Shown one piece after another: positions 44,572-52,531 of a stretch of DNA of 64,000 bases. Made by a program: the position numbers and the translations under genes. Source of the DNA: Rhodoligotrophos appendicifer (lineage in GTDB: Bacteria > Pseudomonadota > Alphaproteobacteria > Rhizobiales > Im1). Where the stretch lies: positions 62,001-126,000 of the forward strand of contig NZ_VHKL01000011.1 of NCBI RefSeq assembly GCF_007474605.1, read 5' to 3'. Position 1 is the stretch's first letter; each line of letters begins with the position of its first letter. Under the pieces are notes generated by a model. The model saw only the letters and a list, made by a program, of their open reading frames with translations. It ran no database searches and was not told the origin of the DNA.

Positions 44572-45456
44572 ATGGCGCGCGGTCACGACAGTCCGTCATG
44601 GGCGATCGAGGGGCGCCACTGGCCCAACCGGGAGCATAGCCGCTTCGTCACATCGGGCGGATTGTCATGGCATGTGCAGGAATGGGGGGAGGGGCCCGAC
44701 CTGCTTCTGGTGCACGGGACGGGGGCTGCGACCCATTCCTTCCGGAGCCTGCAACCGGCGCTCGCCACGCAATTCCGCAGCCTGGCTCTGGATCTGCCCG
44801 GGCATGGATTCACGGAGATGCCCGACCCTGCACGGCTGTCGCTGCCAGGCATGGCGCGGGCGGTGGGCGAACTGGTCAGGACGCTCGCCTTCACTCCGGC
44901 GATCGCCGTGGGCCATTCGGCAGGAGCCGCCATTTTGGTCCAGATGACCCTGGAGGGCCTGATCCGCCCCAAGGCGATCATCGCCCTCAACGGGGCGTTG
45001 CGACCGATGCGGCGGGCCGCGCTGTTTTCGCCGCTGGCGAAGTTGCTGTTCCTCAATCCCGTGATGCCCCGGCTGTTCGCGTGGCGCGCGACGAGCGGGG
45101 ATGCCACGCGGCGGCTCCTGGAGGGGACGGGATCCCGGCTCGATGACCGTGGGGTCGATCTCTATGCCTCACTCTTCCAGCGTGCCGGCCATGTGGCGGC
45201 GACACTGGGCATGATGGCGCATTGGGACCTCGAATCCCTGGAGCAATCGATCGGTGCGCTGCGGGTGCCCCTCATTCTCGTCACGGCCGCCAATGACAGG
45301 GCCATCCCGCCCTTCGACGCCAAGTTCCTGGCGCGGCGTTTCAAGACGGTGCGGGTGATCGCCATCGACCATGGCGGGCATCTGCTCCATGAGGAGCGGC
45401 CCCAACTCATCGCCGACATGATCGGGGAGCAAGCCCAAGAGGCGGGCGTTCATTAG
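44572..45456 (+). CDS. bchO: BchO, alpha/beta hydrolase of the Mg-chelatase operon
   Basis: 294 aa. Oxyanion LVHGTGAATHSF near 44-55, nucleophile elbow VGHSAGAAI near 117-125 and a C-terminal catalytic His in DHGGHLLHEERP near 265-276. BchO is tied to bchID in purple bacteria; its exact reaction is not settled, with a role in magnesium chelation or bacteriochlorophyll synthesis assumed. The start lies 6 bp after bchD. Confidence 0.93.
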   Translation: MARGHDSPSWAIEGRHWPNREHSRFVTSGGLSWHVQEWGEGPDLLLVHGTGAATHSFRSLQPALATQFRSLALDLPGHGFTEMPDPARLSLPGMARAVGELVRTLAFTPAIAVGHSAGAAILVQMTLEGLIRPKAIIALNGALRPMRRAALFSPLAKLLFLNPVMPRLFAWRATSGDATRRLLEGTGSRLDDRGVDLYASLFQRAGHVAATLGMMAHWDLESLEQSIGALRVPLILVTAANDRAIPPFDAKFLARRFKTVRVIAIDHGGHLLHEERPQLIADMIGEQAQEAGVH

Positions 45457-45461
45457 GCGTT

Positions 45462-45504
45462 TGTAAAAAGTATTTTACTGTTTTAGTGTCATTTAATGTT
45501 GACG
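45462..45504. promoter_or_regulatory. Two near-consensus PpsR sites upstream of crtI
   Basis: TGTAAAAAGTATTTTACT (45462-45479) and TGTCATTTAATGTTGACG (45487-45504) each have one mismatch in the last base of TGT-N12-ACA. The offset is 25 bp instead of 26. The second overlaps the proposed crtI ATG (45496). Confidence 0.55.
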
Positions 45505-47031
45505 AGACTGGACCAGCGAAACGGTTTGGCTCCCGTGGCTTCGGTCATGCCGCATGCGGTGGTGATCGGCAGCGGCTTCGGCGGGCTGGCCGCGGCCATC
45601 AGGCTCGGAGCGCGCGGCTATCGGGTCACGGTGCTGGAGAGGCTGGATCGCCCCGGAGGCCGGGCTGGCGTGCTGCGGCAGGACGGCTTCACATTCGACC
45701 GGGGCCCGACCATCGTGACGGCGCCCTTCCTCTTCGACGAGCTCTGGGCGCTTTGCGGCAAAACGCGGTCCGAGCATGTGGATCTGCAGGCGATGACGCC
45801 CTTCTATCGCATCCGCTTCGATGATGGCGACGAGATTGCCTGTTCGGCCGACGATGCGGCGATGCGGCGGGAGGTGCTGCGGATCGCGCCGTCCGACCTC
45901 GAAGGCTATGAGGCGTTCCTGAGAAAGTCCGCAGAGATCTGCAGGGTCGGCTTCGAGGGGCTCGGCACGCAGCCTTTCGGGTCACCCCTCGACATGGTCA
46001 AGATCGCGCCCGACCTGTTGCGGCTGGAAGGCTATCGCAGCGTCCACGGGCTCGTGTCGCGCTTCGTCCGACACCCCAAGCTCAGGGTCATGCTGAGCTT
46101 CCATCCGCTGCTCATCGGCGGGAATCCGTTCCGCGCGCCGGCCATCTATTGCCTGATCCCCGCGCTGGAGCGCCGCTGGGGCGTCCATTATCCGATGGGC
46201 GGCGTGGGCAGGCTCGTGGACGGCCTGGTCAGCCTGATCGGAGGGCAGGGCAACAGCGTGCGCTACGGTGCCGATGTGACGCGAATCCTGGTGGAGGGAG
46301 GGCATGCCCGCGGGGTCGCCCTGGCGGATGGCGAAGTGATCCCCGCCGATATCGTCGTCTCCAATGCCGATGCGGCCTTTACCTATGGCACCCTGGTGGG
46401 CGGCAAGACGCGCACGCGGTGGACGCAGAGGAAGCTCGGCCGCGCCCGCTATTCCATGGGCCTGTTCGTCTGGTATTTCGGAACGTGGCGCCGCTATGAC
46501 GAGGTCGGCCATCACACCATCCTGCTCGGTCCGCGCTACAAGGCGCTGCTCACAGATATTTTCGAGCACAAGCGGCTGAGCGAGGATTTCTCCGTGTATC
46601 TGCACCGGCCGAGCGCGACCGACGACAGCGTGGCGCCGGCCGGGTGCGACGCCTTCTACGCCTTGAGCCCCGTGCCCAATCTCGATTCCGGGACCGACTG
46701 GGCGGTGGAGGGGGAGAGGCTCCGGCTGGCTCTCATGAGCAGGCTGTCGGAGACGCTGCTGCCTGGGCTCGAGCACGAGATCGTGACGTCATCCTTCGTG
46801 ACGCCGCTGCATTTCCGCGACGTCCTGCTGTCGGAAAGGGGTGCGGGCTTCGGCTTCGAGCCGGTTCTCACCCAGAGCGCCTGGTTCCGACCGAACAATC
46901 GCAGCGAGACCATTCGCGGTCTTTATCTGGTGGGCGCCGGAACCCATCCGGGCGCCGGGCTTCCTGGCGTCCTGTCCTCGGCCAAGATCCTCGACAAGGT
47001 GGTGCCTCATGCCTCCGCTCTCGCAGCCTAG
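45496..47031 (+). CDS. crtI: Phytoene desaturase
   Basis: 511 aa. The dinucleotide motif VVIGSGFGGLAAAIRLGARG starts near residue 21; FDRGPTIVTAPFLFDELW near 70-87 and the C-terminal FAD region GLYLVGAGTHPGAGLPGVLSSAKIL near 473-497 are typical (quoted in part). It desaturates phytoene to neurosporene or lycopene. The start MLTRLDQR parallels MLNKIDRR of crtD; ATG at 45547 is the alternative. crtB overlaps its 3' end. No good ribosome binding site precedes the first ATG. Confidence 0.94.
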   Translation: MLTRLDQRNGLAPVASVMPHAVVIGSGFGGLAAAIRLGARGYRVTVLERLDRPGGRAGVLRQDGFTFDRGPTIVTAPFLFDELWALCGKTRSEHVDLQAMTPFYRIRFDDGDEIACSADDAAMRREVLRIAPSDLEGYEAFLRKSAEICRVGFEGLGTQPFGSPLDMVKIAPDLLRLEGYRSVHGLVSRFVRHPKLRVMLSFHPLLIGGNPFRAPAIYCLIPALERRWGVHYPMGGVGRLVDGLVSLIGGQGNSVRYGADVTRILVEGGHARGVALADGEVIPADIVVSNADAAFTYGTLVGGKTRTRWTQRKLGRARYSMGLFVWYFGTWRRYDEVGHHTILLGPRYKALLTDIFEHKRLSEDFSVYLHRPSATDDSVAPAGCDAFYALSPVPNLDSGTDWAVEGERLRLALMSRLSETLLPGLEHEIVTSSFVTPLHFRDVLLSERGAGFGFEPVLTQSAWFRPNNRSETIRGLYLVGAGTHPGAGLPGVLSSAKILDKVVPHASALAA

Positions 47032-48118
47032 CGGCTTCTCCACTCCGGCGAATTGCGCCGCCTGCCGCGAATCGATCCGGCAGGGATCGCAATCCTTCTA
47101 CATGGCCTCGCTGATGCTGCCGGTGGCGATCCGCGAGCCGGCCTACGCGGTCTACGCCTTCTGCAGGATGGCCGACGACCTCATCGATCGCGACGAAGGC
47201 GGCATCGAGGGCATCCGGATCCTCGGACAAATGCTCGATCGCATCTACCGCAACCGGCCCGGGCCGCATTTCGTCGAGAGGGTCTTCGCCGACGTCGTGG
47301 AGCGCTTCGCACTTCCGCGGGAGATTCCAGAAGCGCTCATCGAGGGGCTGGCCTGGGACGCGGAGGGCCGGCGCTACGAGACGCTGGAGGATCTGGTGGC
47401 CTATGCCGTGCGGGTCGCGGGGACCGTCGGCTTCATGATGACCCTGGTGATGGGGCGGCGCGAGCCGAACGTGCTGGCGCGCGCCTGCGACCTCGGGGTA
47501 GCCATGCAGCTCACCAACATCGCCCGCGACATCGGCGAGGACGCCGGAAACGGGCGGATCTACATGCCCCTGAGCTGGCTGCGGGACGGCGGTGTCGACC
47601 CCGAGGGGTGGCTGGCGGCGCCCCGCTACGGTCCAGAGATCCAGGCCGTCGTGGCCAGGCTGCTGGCCGATGCCGAGCTGCTCTATGACCGATCCCTGTC
47701 GGGGGTGGCGGCACTGCCGGCCAGCTGCCGGCTGGGCATCAACCTGGCGCGACTGCTCTATCGGGAGATCGGGCGCGAGATCGGGCGCGGTGTCGATCCG
47801 GTGAAAGATCGGGCCGTGACCTCACGGAGGCAGAAGATGCGTCTGCTGGCCGAGGCCGCGGGCGGGCGGATCTCCGATCTCGCGGCGCTGCCCGAGCCTG
47901 CCATTCACAGTGCCGTCTCCCTGATCGCCGCGATCGCCATGGCGCCGCCGGGGAGGGCCTTGCCGGCCATTCCGCCATGGTGGAACGTCATGGGCCGGTC
48001 CGAACACATGATCGCGCTGCTCATGGGTTTTTCCACTCGAGCGCCGGCGGCCGAGGCGTCCGGGCGTTCGAGCCCGCTCGTCCTGCGACCGCGGCCGGAT
48101 ACGCGTTCGCACCGGTGA
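47009..48118 (+). CDS. crtB: Phytoene synthase
   Basis: 369 aa from MPPLSQPSGFSTPANC, overlapping crtI by 23 bp. Substrate-binding Asp motifs: FCRMADDLIDRDEGG near 51-65 and TNIARDIGEDAGNGRIYMP near 170-188. YASFYMASLML-like region reads SQSFYMASLMLPVAIREPAY. It condenses two GGPP to phytoene. The C-terminal 30 residues (FSTRAPAAEASGRSSPLVL and onward) are an unconserved tail. The stop overlaps a 49-aa ORF. Confidence 0.95.
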   Translation: MPPLSQPSGFSTPANCAACRESIRQGSQSFYMASLMLPVAIREPAYAVYAFCRMADDLIDRDEGGIEGIRILGQMLDRIYRNRPGPHFVERVFADVVERFALPREIPEALIEGLAWDAEGRRYETLEDLVAYAVRVAGTVGFMMTLVMGRREPNVLARACDLGVAMQLTNIARDIGEDAGNGRIYMPLSWLRDGGVDPEGWLAAPRYGPEIQAVVARLLADAELLYDRSLSGVAALPASCRLGINLARLLYREIGREIGRGVDPVKDRAVTSRRQKMRLLAEAAGGRISDLAALPEPAIHSAVSLIAAIAMAPPGRALPAIPPWWNVMGRSEHMIALLMGFSTRAPAAEASGRSSPLVLRPRPDTRSHR

Positions 48119-48264
48119 GCTCAGGGCTGATCGTCCTGCTCGAAATCCTGCTGGTCTTGGGAGTAGCGGTGGGTTTCGGAGTGCGCGAACTGCTCGCCCT
48201 GCGCCGATTCGACCGGGACCGGGCGGCGCGGGCAAAGGCCGAAGCAGAGCGGGAGCAGCCTTAG
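48115..48264 (+). CDS. 49-aa single-pass membrane protein following crtB
   Basis: Starts at GTG overlapping the crtB stop as GTGA. One hydrophobic helix (SSGLIVLLEILLVLGVAVGF, residues 2-21) is followed by a basic/acidic, helical cytoplasmic tail (LLALRRFDRDRAARAKAEAE). The coupling to crtB argues that it is translated. No family name known to me. A possible role is anchoring or assembly of carotenoid enzymes, which is inference from position only. Confidence 0.6.
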   Translation: MSSGLIVLLEILLVLGVAVGFGVRELLALRRFDRDRAARAKAEAEREQP

Positions 48265-48278
48265 GACGGCATTCACGA

Positions 48279-48300
48279 CCGGCATCAGGGTTGATGCCGG
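48279..48300. terminator. 9-bp hairpin after the crtIB operon
   Basis: CCGGCATCA and TGATGCCGG are perfect arms around a GGGT loop, 15 bp after the 49-aa ORF. There is no T-run, so it may terminate weakly or protect the 3' end of the crtIB mRNA. Confidence 0.5.
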
Positions 48301-48406
48301 GGTAGCGCGGGCAGTCCAGATATGATGGACGTGGTGCTTCCACGGGTCGAGAGCTCGATTTGACCGAGATCAACGACCCGGGAGGCCGATAGAGCGGGAG
48401 GGAAAT

Positions 48407-49066
48407 TTGAGGTTTTTGATCGCAATCGCGCTGGCAACGAGTCTGGCCGGCGGGTCAGCCTTGGCCGCAGATCGTACCGAGGTCATTAAATTCGCGCCAG
48501 GAAAGACGGCGGACACGGTTCGCAGTTCCATCCGCGGCTATGACGGCGTGACCTACAGCATCGCGACCGCCGCAGGGCAAGTCATGCAGATCCTGTTCGC
48601 TCCGTCCAACCGCTCCTGCTACTTCAACGTCTATGCACCGGGCAAAGAGATCGGGACGGATGAAGCGGCGTTCATCGGATCAACGTCCGGGAACGAATTC
48701 GGCATCAATCCGACAGAGGCCGGCACCTACACGGCGCAGGTCTATCTGATGCGCAATGCGGCGCGCCGAAACGAGGTCTGCCGCTTTGAGCTCTCGATCG
48801 AGATCACGGGGGCTCCGGGCGGTGCCAGTGCCGGTGTCTCCGACCAGTCGATGATCGACATCTGCAAGGCCTCAGCGGCACCGCTCTACGGGGTGAACCC
48901 TCGCAACGTCTCGGTGGCCGGCCCGGTCACCGAAGGCGAGGATGGCGGCTTCAGGATCGACGGGACGGTCGACAAGGGAGCGGAAGGCATCAAGGGCCTG
49001 CGCTGCCTCTATGGCGCAGATCGGCAGTTCACCCATATCCAAGCCATGACGAGCGACGGCGAGTGA
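48407..49066 (+). CDS. Secreted protein with a PliG-like (g-type lysozyme inhibitor) domain
   Basis: 219 aa from a TTG codon placed 5 bp after GGGAGGG. Signal peptide MRFLIAIALATSLAGGSALA. Residues 24-134 follow the PliG pattern: IKFAPGKTADTVRSSIRGYD (compare VEFxKGxSSAxYxGxIKGYD), YSIATAAGQVMQILF and AGTYTAQVYLMRNAARRNE (compare SGKYELRVLQTRNDARKNK). The C-terminal 80 residues, with paired cysteines, form an extra domain of unknown type. Probably periplasmic; may bind lysozyme-like enzymes or have been repurposed. It lies between crtB and crtC, inside the carotenoid genes. Confidence 0.65.
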   Translation: MRFLIAIALATSLAGGSALAADRTEVIKFAPGKTADTVRSSIRGYDGVTYSIATAAGQVMQILFAPSNRSCYFNVYAPGKEIGTDEAAFIGSTSGNEFGINPTEAGTYTAQVYLMRNAARRNEVCRFELSIEITGAPGGASAGVSDQSMIDICKASAAPLYGVNPRNVSVAGPVTEGEDGGFRIDGTVDKGAEGIKGLRCLYGADRQFTHIQAMTSDGE

Positions 49067-49090
49067 CCCCGGTGCGGGCGGCTCGCCGCA

Positions 49091-50017
49091 CTAGCGCCGG
49101 CGGGTCCAGCGCGGCATCTTGAAGGGCAGCATCATCTGGACGATCGGGGATCGGAAGCGGTCGAGGTCGACGCTCTCATGGACCGATTTGAACTCCTTGC
49201 CCTCGCCGTCGAAGCCCAGAACGGAGCGGCTGTAAAAGGGGGTGTCCTCCAGCCCCTTCAGGACCCTGGCGGGGTTCGAGGGGTGAGCCCGGGTGTGGCG
49301 CGAGACCCTCCAGCCGGTGAGCGGCAGATCCTGTATGGGGGCCGGCTCGAAGGGCACGACCGTGCCGTCAGCGTTATAATCCAAGGCCAGACCGCGTGGG
49401 ACGCCGTTTCTCTGGATGACGTCATAATGGATGCGCGTCGTGCCGCGGCGATCCTGGCGCGACCAGGTCCAGCTCCTGAAGCCCGCCTCGAGCGATTCCG
49501 TGCCGGCATTGGTGTCGACATAGGCGTGGCCCTTCCAGTTGAGGCTGGGCCTTTCGAACTGCACGTCGACCTTGGCGCATGGGGCGATCGGACGCCATTC
49601 GTGGCGGCCAGCGGCATCGAGGTTCCAAGTGCGGCTGAAGACCGGCCCAGGATCGACCGTGATCCGGCCGTTGATCCTCCGGGGGATCGGCATGGTCTTC
49701 TCGTCGATGTCGATGACGAGGCGGTCGCCGGTCCAGGAATATTGGCTGGGGCCGATCGCGACATGGCTCCGGGAACGCTCCAGGCTGGCACGGCCGCGCT
49801 CGGTCATGGCCCAGTATTTGCCGCGAGGGGTGTAGAGGATGGCATTGACGGTCACGTGGTTGTGCGGATCGGCGTCACCGCCGCGCCTCGCCATGGCATA
49901 ATAGGGCGAGAAGACGCTGCCGATGAAGGCGATGACCGTGAGGGCGTTGCGGCCATCCTCGCTTATGGCATCGACATACCACCAGATGTAGCCACCGGAT
50001 GGAATGATGCGGTCGAA
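49091..50017 (-). CDS. crtC: Carotenoid 1,2-hydratase (hydroxyneurosporene synthase), start uncertain
   Basis: About 308 conserved residues beginning FDRIIPSGGYIWWYVDAISEDG, followed by GSVFSPYYAMARR, PHNHVTVNAILYTPRGKYWAMTERG and GRITVDPGP-type segments of CrtC. The given 5' end marks where family similarity begins, not a start codon. In this frame no ATG or GTG occurs near the expected start; the nearest candidate is TTG at 50164, about 49 codons upstream and deep inside crtD. It hydrates the psi-end of acyclic carotenoids for spirilloxanthin-type products. Frame overlaps the last codons of crtD. Confidence 0.85.
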   Translation of the reverse strand, partial: FDRIIPSGGYIWWYVDAISEDGRNALTVIAFIGSVFSPYYAMARRGGDADPHNHVTVNAILYTPRGKYWAMTERGRASLERSRSHVAIGPSQYSWTGDRLVIDIDEKTMPIPRRINGRITVDPGPVFSRTWNLDAAGRHEWRPIAPCAKVDVQFERPSLNWKGHAYVDTNAGTESLEAGFRSWTWSRQDRRGTTRIHYDVIQRNGVPRGLALDYNADGTVVPFEPAPIQDLPLTGWRVSRHTRAHPSNPARVLKGLEDTPFYSRSVLGFDGEGKEFKSVHESVDLDRFRSPIVQMMLPFKMPRWTRRR

Positions 50018-51540
50018 GCCAAATCCTGCATTACGGCCGAGGCCGAGTGACGCCCGGACAGAGCCGCCATCGGAATGCCCGGGCCCGGATGCACCGCCCC
50101 GCCCGCCAGATACAGGCCCGCGATCCGCGACCGCGCCCCGGGCCGCTGAAACGAGGCTGCCCAACCGTGGGACGCCCGGCCGTAGAGGGCTCCCCCCGTC
50201 CCCGGGAACAGCGTCGCGAAGTCCGCCGGCCCGGTCCGAACCATCCGCTCGGGGGGCGCTGAAATCGTCAGTCCGGCCCGCAGCAGCCGTTCCATCACCC
50301 GTGTCTCGCATGAGGCCATCTCCATCTCACTCAAAGGTTTGAAATCGGCGTGGGCCGGTGCGTTGACCAAGAGGAACAGGCGCTCCGGCCCGTCGCCCAG
50401 CGGGCTGTCATCGGCGCCGCGATCCTGGGCGCAGACGTAGATGGTGGGCTCGGACGGGAGGCTGCCGGCCGCAATCTCGTCGAACTCCCGACGGTAGTCG
50501 CGGGAGAAAAAGACCGTGTGACGCGAGAGGGGAAAGCCCGTGGCCGTGCCGCTGATCGACCAGGTGAGCGCCGAAAGAGACCGCTGCCGCGGTGTCCAGC
50601 CGGTCACGGCACCGTGCACCGCGTTTCCCAGGAGGCCAGAGGCCAGGGCCGACGGATCGCCGTTGAAGATCACCGCATCGGCATAAAGGGTCTCCCCGGA
50701 TGCCAACCTCACGCCAGCGGCGCGGCCATTGCGGATGATCACCTCGGCGACGTCCTCGCCATAATGGATGCCGACGCCGCTGGCCGCGGCCAGTGTCTCG
50801 AGGGCTTCGGCAAGGCGGATCATGCCGCCCTCGACCAGCCAGACGCCCATCTGCTCGACATGGGCGATGAGCATCAAGGGACCCGGTGCCGAAAAGGGGG
50901 ACGAGCCGCAATAGGTGGCATACCGCCCAAAAAGCTGCTGCAAGCGGGGGTCGGCGAAATACCGGCCGACGACGTTCCAGAGCGAGGTGAAGGGCTGGAT
51001 CCTGGTCAGGGCCGGAAGGCCCGCAAGTCCGGCGGAGCGGGCAAGGCTCAGAGGGGTCGGGGCGGCATTCTCCATGAAGGGACCATCGAGGGCTGCAAAG
51101 ACCTCCGCAGTCCGGTGGCAGAAGTCGCGGTAGCCTTGGGCTTCTCTGGCGCCGGCCAGTGCCTCCACGGCCTGCGCGGTCGCCTCGCGGTCGGCATGGA
51201 GATCGAAGCGGCTGCCGTCCTCCCAGGAATGGCGCGCCAGGATCTCGGCCCTCCGCAGGGTGATGTAATCATCAAGCCGAGCGCCGGCCACTTGGAAGAT
51301 CGCCTCGAACACCGGGCGCATGGTGAAAACGGTCGGGCCCGAATCTATGGCGTGGCCGCCGATCTCGACCTCGCGGAGCTTGCCGCCGGGGTGCTTCGAC
51401 TTCTCCACAAGAGTGACCGCGAAGCCGCGGGTCGCGAGCAGGAGGGCTGCCACGAGACCGCCGATCCCGGCTCCGATGACGATGATTCGAGCCTGGGACG
51501 GGAGGGGGCGAAAAGAGCGTCTGTCAATTTTGTTCAACAT
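49963..51540 (-). CDS. crtD: Methoxyneurosporene/hydroxyneurosporene desaturase
   Basis: 525 aa. MLNKIDRRSFRPLPSQARII leads into IVIGAGIGGLVAALLLATRGF (dinucleotide binding, about 20-40); DSGPTVFTMRPVFEAIF near 66-82 and the C-terminal GLYLAGGAVHPGPGIPMAAL near 479-498 are CrtI/CrtD hallmarks. CrtD introduces 3,4 double bonds after CrtC hydration. Divergent from crtE with two perfect PpsR operators between them, one overlapping the start codon. The 3' end overlaps crtC out of frame. Confidence 0.93.
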   Translation of the reverse strand: MLNKIDRRSFRPLPSQARIIVIGAGIGGLVAALLLATRGFAVTLVEKSKHPGGKLREVEIGGHAIDSGPTVFTMRPVFEAIFQVAGARLDDYITLRRAEILARHSWEDGSRFDLHADREATAQAVEALAGAREAQGYRDFCHRTAEVFAALDGPFMENAAPTPLSLARSAGLAGLPALTRIQPFTSLWNVVGRYFADPRLQQLFGRYATYCGSSPFSAPGPLMLIAHVEQMGVWLVEGGMIRLAEALETLAAASGVGIHYGEDVAEVIIRNGRAAGVRLASGETLYADAVIFNGDPSALASGLLGNAVHGAVTGWTPRQRSLSALTWSISGTATGFPLSRHTVFFSRDYRREFDEIAAGSLPSEPTIYVCAQDRGADDSPLGDGPERLFLLVNAPAHADFKPLSEMEMASCETRVMERLLRAGLTISAPPERMVRTGPADFATLFPGTGGALYGRASHGWAASFQRPGARSRIAGLYLAGGAVHPGPGIPMAALSGRHSASAVMQDLASTASFHPVATSGGMSMP

Positions 51541-51565
51541 ACTCTTGTGTCAATTAACATTTACA
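51522..51565. promoter_or_regulatory. Tandem perfect PpsR operators in the crtD-crtE promoter
   Basis: TGTCAATTTTGTTCAACA (51522-51539) and TGTCAATTAACATTTACA (51548-51565) both match TGT-N12-ACA exactly, offset 26 bp (8-bp gap). The second contains TTTACA, which with CAGAAT 16 bp downstream could be a sigma-70 promoter for crtE. The first covers the crtD ATG. Confidence 0.8.
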
Positions 51566-51605
51566 TGCAAGCTCGTCCAGGCAGAATGACACATGGAGGA
51601 TGACC

Positions 51606-52484
51606 ATGGCTGGCGAGGATCTCTCACACAGGATCGAGGACGGGCTAAGCAAATCCCTGCTGCGGGCAACGGGGCCGTCGGCGCCGCCGCTGCTGGCGCA
51701 AGCGCTGTTCCATTCGGTGTTCCCGTCGGGCCAGAGGATCCGGCCGCGGCTCACGCTCTCCGTGGCGATGGCCTGCGGTGACGACCAGCCGGTCATCGCG
51801 AGCGCTGCGGCGACGGCGATCGAACTCCTGCATTGCGCCTCGCTGGTGCATGACGACATGCCCTGCTTCGACAATGCCGGGATAAGACGCGGCAAGCCGT
51901 CCGTGCATGCGGCCTTCGGCGAACCGCTGGCATTGCTGGCCGGGGACGGGCTCATCGTGCTCGCCTTCGAGACGGCGGCGCTCACGGCAATGATCGACCC
52001 GGTGCGCTCGGCGAGCCTGGCGCTCATCATCGCCCGGGCGATCGGCATGCCCAACGGCATCGTGGCGGGACAGGGCTGGGAAAGCGAGGCGGCCCCGGAG
52101 ATCGAGATGTATCAGCGCGCCAAGACCGGCTCGCTGTTCGCGGGGGCCTCGATGGCGGGCGCCGCCGCAGCCGGCCATCCCGCCGAGGCCTGGAGCACGC
52201 TCGGCTACCGGCTGGGAGAGGCCTATCAGGTGGCGGACGACATCCGCGACGTGATGTGCAGCGCCCAGGACATCGGAAAGCCCGTCGGCCAAGACAATGC
52301 CCTGGGGCGACCGAACGCCGTGCATGAATTCGGGATCCGGGGCGCCACCCAGAAGCTGATCGCGCTGGTGGAGGATGCGGCCGAATCGGTGCCGGATTGT
52401 CCGGGCGCCGTCGCCCTGAAGGCTCAGATCCGGGGCCATGCGAGCCGGTTCCTGCCCAAGGAAGCGGCCCAGCACGCGGCCTGA
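51606..52484 (+). CDS. crtE: Geranylgeranyl diphosphate synthase
   Basis: 292 aa from MAGEDLSHRIEDGLSKS; GGAGG lies 7 bp before this ATG, while the ATG at 51600 is too close to it. First Asp-rich motif LVHDDMPCFDNAGIRRGKPSVH near 82-103 (partly quoted), second motif QVADDIRDVM near 213-222, GQGWE near 157, and KTGSLFAGASMAGA near 172-185. It makes GGPP for phytoene and for the phytyl tail. First gene of the crtEF-bchCXYZ-puf superoperon. Confidence 0.95.
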   Translation: MAGEDLSHRIEDGLSKSLLRATGPSAPPLLAQALFHSVFPSGQRIRPRLTLSVAMACGDDQPVIASAAATAIELLHCASLVHDDMPCFDNAGIRRGKPSVHAAFGEPLALLAGDGLIVLAFETAALTAMIDPVRSASLALIIARAIGMPNGIVAGQGWESEAAPEIEMYQRAKTGSLFAGASMAGAAAAGHPAEAWSTLGYRLGEAYQVADDIRDVMCSAQDIGKPVGQDNALGRPNAVHEFGIRGATQKLIALVEDAAESVPDCPGAVALKAQIRGHASRFLPKEAAQHAA

Positions 52485-52531
52485 GCGGGATTCGACCGGG
52501 AGCGGGGGCTCGTTGATCGCGTGAGGCGCAG

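Noticed and set aside
43084-44586. Long frames antisense to bchD
   Set aside because: bchD has intact VWA and AAA features; the antisense frames show none.
49072-49091. Hairpin GTGCGG...CCGCAC between the PliG-like gene and crtC
   Set aside because: Only 6-bp arms, partly inside the crtC stop, no T-run; too weak to list as a terminator.
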